Of a stretch of 28,661 nucleotides of DNA, positions 14,967-22,800 are shown in pieces. The notes under the pieces were generated by a model. It ran no database searches. It was not told where the DNA came from and was given only the letters and a program-made list of their open reading frames with translations. Position 1 is the stretch's first letter, and the number at the start of each line of letters is the position of its first letter. The DNA is from FEN-1219 sp037445815. GTDB lineage: Bacteria > Pseudomonadota > Gammaproteobacteria > Steroidobacterales > Rariloculaceae. The translations under genes and the position numbers were made by a program. The stretch lies in contig JBBIJV010000016.1 of assembly GCA_037445815.1 (NCBI GenBank), positions 1 through 28,661 on the forward strand, in the 5' to 3' direction.

Positions 14967-16960
14967 CGCTGCGTGGCGGCGTCGATCGCGGCGCGCAGCC
15001 GCTCGATGCTCGCGGGCTTCAGCAGATGCTCGTCGAAGCCGGCGTCCTGGGCCCGCTTCAAGTCCTCGTCGCGGCCGTAGCCCGTCAGCGCCACGAGCCG
15101 CAGCGTCGCGTTGGCCGTGCGGAGCTTGCGCGCGACACCGTACCCGTCGAGCCGCGGCAAACCGATGTCGACGAACACGATGTCCGGAGCGAGCGTGAGA
15201 GCCGCCTCGACGCCGGCTTCTCCGTCGCCGGCTTCGTGCACCTCGTGGCCGAGCAGCTCGAGCAGCGCGCGCAGCGACTGGCGCGCATCGATGTTGTCCT
15301 CGATGACGAGCACGCGCCTCCGGGCGCCGGCCGTCGGCTGCGCGTCGTCCGTGCCGCGTGCTTCGATCGGCGGCGGCCGGCTCGGAAAGCGTACGGTGAA
15401 CACGCTGCCGCGCTCGGCCCCTTCGCTGCTCGCCTCGACTGTCGCGCCATGCAGCTCCGCGATCCGGCGCACGAGCGTGAGCCCTAGACCCAAGCCGCCC
15501 GTGCTGCGATCGAGCCCTTGCACGCCTTGCCGGAACGGCTCGAACACGCGCGGCAGCAGCGCGGCGTCGATGCCGTGGCCCTCGTCCTCGACTCGCAGCT
15601 CCGCGACGCCGCCACGTTCGCTCACGGCGACACGGATGCGCCGTCCGAGCGGCGTGTGCTTCAGCGCGTTGGCGAGCAAGTTCTCCATGATTTGCGTCAC
15701 GCGCACGGGATCGGCGTCGACCCAAACCGGCTCCGTCGCGAGCTCGATGCGGTCTTTACCGAGACCACGCGACGTCGTGAGCACGTCCACGCAACGCCGA
15801 AGCGCGCCGCCGAGCTCGACGGGCTCCTTGTGCAGCGTCATCTTGTTGGCCGTGAGGCGGCCGATGTCGAGCAGGTCGTCGATGAGACGCGCAAGGTGCT
15901 GCGTCTGACGGCGGATGCTGCCGACGTGCTTGTGGAGCTCCGTCTCGCTCAAGCTCGCGCTGTCGAGCACCGCTGCGGCCGTGCTCACGGCCGCCAGCGG
16001 ATTGCGCAGCTCGTGGCTCAGAATCGCCAGAAACTCGTCCTTTGCGTGCGACGCGGAATCTGCTTCGGCGCGCGCCGCCCGCTCGCGCTGGAGCAGGGCG
16101 CGCCTTTCGACGGTCAACGCCGCCATCGGCAGTGCCGTCATCGAGGTCAGCACCAGGAAGGCCTGAAGCACGAGCAGCGATTCGTTCGGCGTCGCCATGT
16201 CGAACGGGCCGCCGCCCGTGGCCGTGGACGCCGTCGCGACGACGGCGAGCAGCGCGACGGCCGTCGCGAGCTCCCGCGGCCCGAACCGGAGCGCTCCCCA
16301 GACGAGCGGCGCAAGGCACAGAAACGGCAATGGATACTCGCTCAGTTTGGGATGGAAGAACACCAGTGCGCCGACGGCCCCCACGGCGGCGAACACGAGC
16401 GCCAGCTCGCGTGTCCTGTGGAACGGCCACTGCCACGCCGGATTCGTCCACCACAGAACAACCAACGGCGTCACGAGCACGGCGCCGGCGGCGTCGCCGA
16501 GCCACCACGTGAACCAGATCGCGGCTACGTCTTCCTCACGCGCGAAGCCGAGCAGCACGAGGCTCTCGACGCCGATCGTCGCGCTCACTGTCGTGCTCAA
16601 GAACGCCGCGAGGCCCGCGAATTTCAGAATCCCGGCTGCGTTCGAGAATGCGGCGCGGCCGCCGGCGAATCGGTCGACGAGCGTCACGGCCAGCACGCCT
16701 TCGAGCGTGTTGCCGAGCGCCACGCCGAGGGAGCTCAACACCGACCCGGCCGTCGTGACGTTGACGAGGAACGCGCCCAGGAACACGGCCGGCACCAGGC
16801 GGAAGCCGAACGGCAGAAAAGCCGCCATCGCCACCCCGGTCGGCAGCCAGACGGCCGATGCGCTCGGGTGGATATAGCCGAAGTACGACAGCCCGAACTT
16901 GCCCGCGACGAAGTAAATGGCCAGGAGCGCCGCGTTCGACAAAACGAGCTTCGACAGCAT
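14963..16960 (-). CDS. MASE1-domain hybrid sensor histidine kinase with C-terminal receiver
   Basis: This 665-residue membrane protein has about eight hydrophobic segments in residues 5-285, including HPSASAVWLPTGVAMA, the typical MASE1 sensor start. After a short helix comes the HisKA box ILSHELRNPLAAV with H316. The HATPase domain follows: N-box NLLANALKHT (427-436), G1 box DEGHGI (459-464), F-box FEPFRQ and G2 box GGLGLGL (488-494). A receiver at about 548-662 has E554-D555, phospho-acceptor D598 (VDIGLP), T626 and K648. It should autophosphorylate and relay to its own receiver and then to an external partner; no phosphotransfer gene is adjacent. The MASE1 ligand is unknown. The ribosome site is weak. 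Confidence 0.93.
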   Translation of the reverse strand: MLSKLVLSNAALLAIYFVAGKFGLSYFGYIHPSASAVWLPTGVAMAAFLPFGFRLVPAVFLGAFLVNVTTAGSVLSSLGVALGNTLEGVLAVTLVDRFAGGRAAFSNAAGILKFAGLAAFLSTTVSATIGVESLVLLGFAREEDVAAIWFTWWLGDAAGAVLVTPLVVLWWTNPAWQWPFHRTRELALVFAAVGAVGALVFFHPKLSEYPLPFLCLAPLVWGALRFGPRELATAVALLAVVATASTATGGGPFDMATPNESLLVLQAFLVLTSMTALPMAALTVERRALLQRERAARAEADSASHAKDEFLAILSHELRNPLAAVSTAAAVLDSASLSETELHKHVGSIRRQTQHLARLIDDLLDIGRLTANKMTLHKEPVELGGALRRCVDVLTTSRGLGKDRIELATEPVWVDADPVRVTQIMENLLANALKHTPLGRRIRVAVSERGGVAELRVEDEGHGIDAALLPRVFEPFRQGVQGLDRSTGGLGLGLTLVRRIAELHGATVEASSEGAERGSVFTVRFPSRPPPIEARGTDDAQPTAGARRRVLVIEDNIDARQSLRALLELLGHEVHEAGDGEAGVEAALTLAPDIVFVDIGLPRLDGYGVARKLRTANATLRLVALTGYGRDEDLKRAQDAGFDEHLLKPASIERLRAAIDAATQR

Positions 16961-17059
16961 CGGTGTACTGCTTGCTCCGGCTCACGCCGCGAGAACGGCG
17001 AGCGGAGGATAGCGGAACGCCGGGAGAGGCACTACTCGGCCCCGCAGGGCGGCGCGGCG

Positions 17060-17188
17060 CACCTCGACGGGGGCAGCGACGTACGGACGCTGTACGAGCA
17101 CTTGCAGCTGGCCGCGAACACGTCGCGGCGCTGTCCCGCGCATGGGATGCCGCGTACCGCTCGCGCGACGAACCTGAACGATCGTTAA
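17060..17188 (+). pseudogene. UrcA-family relic
   Basis: A reading frame containing DVRTLYEHLQLAAN is almost a copy of DVQTLYERVKQAAN in the intact urcA 372 bases further on. The DNA agrees as well, for example GACGCTGTACGAGC occurs in both. The relic lacks a signal peptide and start codon, is about three residues shorter in the preceding DLD segment, and after the AAN block the frame leaves the UrcA pattern and ends at TAA 17186-17188. The rest of the 16961-17308 gap holds no gene that I can support. Confidence 0.6.
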
Positions 17189-17308
17189 TCTCGCACTCGC
17201 GGCAACACGCTGTTTTTGCTCACGGTTGCCGCATTTCCGCCTGTGGCACGTAGTTTGATAACGCCTGAAACGTCTCTCTCGTACCCCCACCGCATGAGGA
17301 CGTTTGAA

Positions 17309-17659
17309 ATGACTACTTCGCTGAAATGGATAGCCACTGCCGTGGCGGCCACCGTGCTGTCGCTGACGTCGTTCTCGAGCAGCGCGGCGAGCGCTGCAGA
17401 CAGCGCACCGGCGAAAACGGTGAAAGTCTGGGATCTCGATCTCGCCAAGGCCAGGGACGTGCAGACGCTGTACGAGCGCGTGAAGCAAGCCGCGAACGAC
17501 GTTTGCCGCGACGAGGCGCGGCGGTACCGGCGAGCCACGCGCCGTGCCGCGCCTCTCGGCTGGCGCGAGCAATGCGTGAACGGCGCCGTAAACGCGGCCG
17601 TCGACGAGGCCGGCAACCGCCGCCTCGCGGCGCTGCACGCTCCGTCATCGCTCTTCTAA
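17309..17659 (+). CDS. UrcA family protein, exported
   Basis: A protein of 116 residues. ATG 17309 is chosen over the in-frame ATG 17294 because AGGA lies eight bases upstream of it and a clean signal peptide (about 8-30, ASAAD) starts there. The mature part has the UrcA pattern: KVWDLDLAKARDVQTLYERV (39-58), AANDVC with C66, W85-REQC with C89, and the C-terminal AVDEAGNRRLAALH. The two cysteines probably pair. The family is periplasmic and of unknown function, common in proteobacteria and often found in several copies per genome. Confidence 0.9.
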   Translation: MTTSLKWIATAVAATVLSLTSFSSSAASAADSAPAKTVKVWDLDLAKARDVQTLYERVKQAANDVCRDEARRYRRATRRAAPLGWREQCVNGAVNAAVDEAGNRRLAALHAPSSLF

Positions 17660-17698
17660 CCGCGGCGACCGGTTGACGCTTGCAAGTGCAGCCCGCGT

Positions 17699-17729
17699 GG
17701 GGCGCGGACGTTTCCCCCGCCCGCGCCCC
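17699..17729. terminator. GC-rich hairpin between convergent genes, possible terminator
   Basis: GGGGCGCGG (17699-17707) is perfectly complementary to CCGCGCCCC (17721-17729), with a 13-base loop. It lies between the urcA stop and the convergent response-regulator stop. There is no T-run on either side, so intrinsic termination would be inefficient. It may instead be an mRNA 3'-end protector. Confidence 0.4.
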
Positions 17730-17739
17730 TGCGATTGCG

Positions 17740-19821
17740 CTAGCTGGCGGAGGCCGCTGCGCGGCGTCGCCGTTCCAGGACGGCCGCGCCGTCGAGGTTC
17801 GCGAGCAAGCTCACGAACCTCGCGGCCGGCACGGCGCCGCTCACGTAGAAGCCCTGCACGGCATCGCAACCGATGCGCTGCAGGAACGCGAACTGGGCGT
17901 GATCCTCGACGCCTTCGGCAATGACGCTCAAGCCCAGGATCCGCGTCATCGACACGATCGCCTCCACGATCGACGCAGTGGTGTGGTCGGTGAGCATCTC
18001 GGCCACGAACGAGCGGTCGATCTTCAGCGTGTCGATAGGGAAGCTCTTCAAGTAGCTCAGCGACGAATAGCCCGTGCCGAAGTCGTCGAGCGCGAGCCGA
18101 ACGCCGAGCTCGCGCAGCTGCCCGAGCAGCGCGATCGCGCGCTCGCGTGCCGACACGATCGCCGTCTCCGTGATCTCGATGTGCAGCAGCGACGGGTCGA
18201 GCGAGTATGCCGCGAGCTTGCGGCGCACGACGTCGGCCAGGTCCTGGCGCTGGAACTGCACGCCGGACACGTTCACGGCGATCGGGATGCGGGGCAGCCC
18301 GGCCCTGCGCCACTCGGCGGCCTGCGCGCACGCACGGTCGAACACCCACTCGCCGAGCGGCACGATCAAGCCCGACGCCTCGGCGATCGGGATGAACGAC
18401 GCCGGCGAAATCGGCCCGCGCTGCGGATGCTCCCAGCGGAGCAGCGCCTCCGCGCCCACGACGCGGCCGCTGCCGATCTCGATCTGCGGCTGATAGTGCA
18501 GCTCGAGGCTGCCGTCCTCGAGCGCGTGCCGTAGGCCGGTCTCGAGCGTCAGCCGCTCGACGGACGCGGCGTTCATCGCCGCCGAGTAGTACTGGAACGC
18601 GGCCTTGCCTTGCTGCTTCGCGTGGTACATCGCCGTATCCGCGTTGCGGATCAGGATCTCGCTCGTCAGCCCGTCCTCGGGGAACGTGGCGATGCCGATG
18701 CTGGCCGTGACGAACACCTCATGGCCTTCCACCGTGATCGGCTGCTCGAAGTGGCTCAGAATTCTGCGCGCGACCGTGCCCGCCGCGAACCGGTCGCGCG
18801 TGTCGGGCAACAGCACCACGAACTCGTCGCCGCCGAGGCGCGACAACACTGCGTCGCTGACGGGCTCGATCGAGATCGTGGCCGACTGGTCGACTTTTTC
18901 GTCGTGATAGAGGCCGACCATGTCGTCGGTGCGAATCAAAAAGCTGAGCGACGACGCGAGCTGCCGCAAGACTTCGTCGGCGGCCTGGTGGCCGATCGTG
19001 TCGTTGATGAGCTTGAAGTTGTCGATGTCTATGAACAGCACCGCGAACTCAGTGCCCTTGCGGCGCGACCGGGCGAGCACCTTGCCGAGGTGCTCGTTGA
19101 ACAGACGCCGGTTCGGCAGGCCCGTGAGGCCGTCTTGGTACGCGAGCGCGCGAATCTGCTCGTTCGACTCGCCGAGCCGCTGCAGCGCCTCCTCGCGCAA
19201 TGCGGCCTCGCGCTTCAGCGCGTCGTTCGCGGCGCGCAGCTCGGCGGTCTGCGCATCGATCAAGGCCGTCATGTCGTTCACCTTGATGGCCGCTAGCCGC
19301 GCGAGCTCCCACCGGCGCTGTAGCGCGTGCGCGAGCTGGCGCACCTCGACGGTATCGAACGGCTTCTTCAGAATCAGCACGCGGTCCGTCTTGCCGAACG
19401 CGGCGGTCATCTCCTCCCAACTGTGATCGGAGTACGCGGAGCAGATCACGATCAGGACCTCGGGATCCTCGTGCAGCAGCCTTGCCGCGGTCGCGATCCC
19501 GTCCATGCCCGGCGGCATGCGCACGTCGATGAAGAGCAGCGCGTACTCGCGGCCTTGGGCGCGCGCGACCCGCACCTTCTCGATGGCTTCCTCGCCTTGA
19601 TAGGCCGAGTCCAGCGCGAAACCTTCGCCAGCCGCTTCGACGGCCGTGCCGCCGAACAGCTCCGCGTCGAGCGCGGCCAGGTCATCGCGCGCGCCGCCGC
19701 CGCGGCTCAGGATCTTGCGGAAGTCCTCGTGAATGGCGCGGTTGTCGTCCACGATCAGGATGCGACGGTTCGGCTCGACGAGTCGCGTCGCGACGGGCTG
19801 TCGGCTCGTCATGCTCGTCAT
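17740..19821 (-). CDS. Response regulator with REC, GGDEF and EAL domains (c-di-GMP turnover)
   Basis: A protein of 693 residues. The receiver at about 18-175 has D25-D26, phospho-acceptor D99 (FIDVRMP), S128 and K153, plus an extra segment of roughly 25 residues after the first helix. A coiled-coil linker at about 180-225 follows. The GGDEF domain (about 226-412) has the intact motif GGDEF at 330-334, so cyclase activity is possible. About 25 extra residues (about 302-326) separate RTDD from the motif, so the usual inhibitory-site spacing is lost. The EAL domain (about 430-680) has E458-AL, N517, E549, D579-D580 in DDFGTG, K600, E636 and Q656, so phosphodiesterase activity looks intact. ATG 19821 overlaps the kinase stop in ATGA, so this is the likely output partner of that kinase. 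Confidence 0.95.
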   Translation of the reverse strand: MTSMTSRQPVATRLVEPNRRILIVDDNRAIHEDFRKILSRGGGARDDLAALDAELFGGTAVEAAGEGFALDSAYQGEEAIEKVRVARAQGREYALLFIDVRMPPGMDGIATAARLLHEDPEVLIVICSAYSDHSWEEMTAAFGKTDRVLILKKPFDTVEVRQLAHALQRRWELARLAAIKVNDMTALIDAQTAELRAANDALKREAALREEALQRLGESNEQIRALAYQDGLTGLPNRRLFNEHLGKVLARSRRKGTEFAVLFIDIDNFKLINDTIGHQAADEVLRQLASSLSFLIRTDDMVGLYHDEKVDQSATISIEPVSDAVLSRLGGDEFVVLLPDTRDRFAAGTVARRILSHFEQPITVEGHEVFVTASIGIATFPEDGLTSEILIRNADTAMYHAKQQGKAAFQYYSAAMNAASVERLTLETGLRHALEDGSLELHYQPQIEIGSGRVVGAEALLRWEHPQRGPISPASFIPIAEASGLIVPLGEWVFDRACAQAAEWRRAGLPRIPIAVNVSGVQFQRQDLADVVRRKLAAYSLDPSLLHIEITETAIVSARERAIALLGQLRELGVRLALDDFGTGYSSLSYLKSFPIDTLKIDRSFVAEMLTDHTTASIVEAIVSMTRILGLSVIAEGVEDHAQFAFLQRIGCDAVQGFYVSGAVPAARFVSLLANLDGAAVLERRRRAAASAS

Positions 19822-22800
19822 GCGACTGCCCCGCCCTCGGCGAATCCGGCGCGCTGCGGCAGCTCCTCGACGTACTCGACGGGCAGCCGCAGCACGAAGC
19901 TCGCCCCCTTGCCGGGCCCGTCGCTGTAGGCCGTGAGACTACCGTTCATCTGCTGTACCGCGTTCGCGCAGTTGTGCAGCCCGAAGCCGTGACCTGTCTT
20001 CTTCGTCGTGAAGCCGTGGCTGAAGATCTTCGGCAGGTTCTCCGGCGCGATGCCCACGCCGTTGTCCCGCACCTCGATGCGCGCGCCGCCGTCGATTTTC
20101 GCGATCGACACGTCAAGTCGGCGATCGGGCCGCGCGACCTCCTCGAGCGCATGCTTGGCATTCGAGACGAGGTTCACGACGATCTGCATGATCTGATGCC
20201 GATCGACGAGCACGGGCGGCAGCTTCTCGTAGCTGCGCACGATCTCGATGCTGCTGTTGCGCAGCGCCGCTTCGCTGATCGAAAGCGCCGTCTCCGCGAT
20301 TTCCTCGAGCGTGCAGACCTCCGTGACGCCGCCGCGTTTTGCGTACGACTGCTGCGCGGCAATGATCTTCTTCATGTGCTCGAGGTGGCCCACGAGCTGA
20401 TCGATGTTGCCCAAGATCGCGCGCTTCTCCTCCGTGAGCGCGGTGCCGAGCTTGCGCAGGTAATCGGGCAGCTTGCGCCCAACGGGATCGGCCGTGAGGT
20501 ACTCGGCAAGCCGATCCGCGTTCTCCTCGAGCAGCCCGACCGCTCGCGCCAGCCCCTCGACGGGCAGCGCGCCGACCATCTCTCGCGCGACGCTGGCGCC
20601 GACATTGACGCTGTTCATCACGTTGCCGACGTTGTGCAGCACGCCCGACGCCACCTCGGCCATGCCGGCGCGCCGCGACAGCTCGACGAGCCTTCCCTGG
20701 GCTTTCTCGAGCTCGCGCGTGCGCTCCTTGACGAGGTCCTCGAGGTGATCCTTGTAGCGGCTGAGCTCTCCCTCGGCCCGCTTGCGCTCGGCCACCTCCT
20801 TGGTCAGCGTCACGTTCGCCGCTTCGATCGCGCGGCTCTGCTGTTCCTGGCGGCTATAGAGCGTGGCGTTCTCGATCGAGACGGCCATCTGCGACATCAG
20901 AATGTTCAGCGCCTCGAGCCGGTCCGGCGTGAACGCGCCCGCGACCTGATTGTTCTCGACGTACACGGCACCGATCAGCTTCCCCTTGTGCGTCACCGGC
21001 GCGCAGAGGATCGACTTCGGCCGGCGGTTCAACACGTACGTGTCGTTGCGGTACTTGCCCTGCTGGGCCGCGTCGTCGAGCACTACGAGCTCCGACGTGC
21101 GCAGCACGTAATTCACGATGCCGGTCGAGCACGCCACGCTCACGCGCAGCGGCTCGCCGACGAGCACTCGCGCCACGCCGCTCGCCGTCTTGACGCCCTG
21201 CACGAGGAATTCGCCGTCCTGCTCCAGAACGATGACGACGGATTCGGCGCCGGCGTTCTCGCGGATGATGTCCATGAGCTTCACGAGCAGCCGCTCGAGC
21301 ACGATCTCGCCTGCGATCGCCTGACTCGCCTTGAGCAACGCCGCGAGATCGAGCGCGTCGGAGCGTTCCGCGGACGGCCCGAGCGTCGTCGAGCCCGACG
21401 TGACGGAGACGGTCGCGCCGCGTGTCGCCGCGAGCCCGTGTTTCGCGCGCAGGTCGGCGGCCTTGCCGCCGGCGCCCCAAGCTTCGTACGCGTCGAGCGC
21501 CTTGTCGAGATAGATGCGCGCGAACTCGGGCTTGCCGTCGGCGAACCAGAAGCGCGCCGCGAGCTCGGCGGCGAGCGCCTCGATGTTGACGTAGCGGTTG
21601 GCGCGCGCCGACACGATCGCGCGGTCGTAGAAGTCCGCCGCCTCCATGCGACGCCCGTGAATCCTCGCACACTCGGCCTCGATGAGCCTTTGCATGTGCT
21701 CGGTGTTCTCGGGGCACAGGCTCACCCAGCGGCGCATATCCGCTCGGATCGCCTCGAGCTTCGCGTCGAGCTCCGCCCGCTCGCTCTCGCCGGCGGCCGG
21801 GTACCCGGCCGCCATCGCCAGCGCGTAGAACAGTGCGTGCTCGGCACGTGTCACGAAGCCGGCGCAGAACGGCTGCAACGTCGCGGCCACCTTCGCGTGC
21901 TCGAGCGCCGCGGCGAAATCCTCGGCCATGTAGCGCTGGATCGCGAGCAGCATGAACCAGTCGGCTTCGAACGAGCGGTTGCCGCGGGCTTGGATCTCGG
22001 CCGTCAGCGCCGCCTCGTCGGCCTCCTCGGTGCCCAGCGTGTCGCCGCGGGGCCTCGCGCCCTGGAGCCAGTCGATGAGCGCGATGCGCCGGCGCAGGAA
22101 GTCCACGTTGGCGGCGTCGCTCATGCGATGCAGCGTCTCGAGCGCCACCGCGGCCTCTTCTCTGAGCTCGGCGAGCGGCATGCCGCGCACCTGCAGATGC
22201 GAGAATCGCCGCGCGACGCTGTAGCCGCCATGCACGTGATCGCCGCTCTGCAAGCCGAAATGCACGGCCTGCTGATACAGTGCCACGCTTTCGTCGACGG
22301 GTTTCACCCAATGCGACGCGAACATCGCGAACAGAAAATAGACGCCGGACAGCATCGACGTCTCGTTCAGCTTGTGCGCCAAGTCGACGCCGAGCTTCGC
22401 AAAGCTATAGGCGTCTTCGTATTCGCCGAGCTGACTGCTCAGTAGCGCCGCGAACGAGCCGTACGCGCGCGCCGACAACGGGCAGTTGCCGTGCTCGAGC
22501 GACAACCTCACCATCGTGCAGCAGAGCAGCGCGTAGCTCTCCTGATCGGTCTGGAACGCGGCCGGCAGGCAGTGCATGAGGAGGCCCATCAGCGCGATCT
22601 GCGCCGGGTCCTCCATCGTGGGGCGGTCGAGCAAATTCTCGATGCCGACGGCCGCGGCGCGCTCGCGGATCCAACCGATCTCGCGCTTCAGCAGCGCGCG
22701 GACGTCGTCGGGGCGCTCGGGCAGGTCCACGCCGAACTCGCGTGCCGCGGCGCGGCCGCAAGCGAGCGCCTCCGGAATCCGCCCCATGATCAGCAACACG

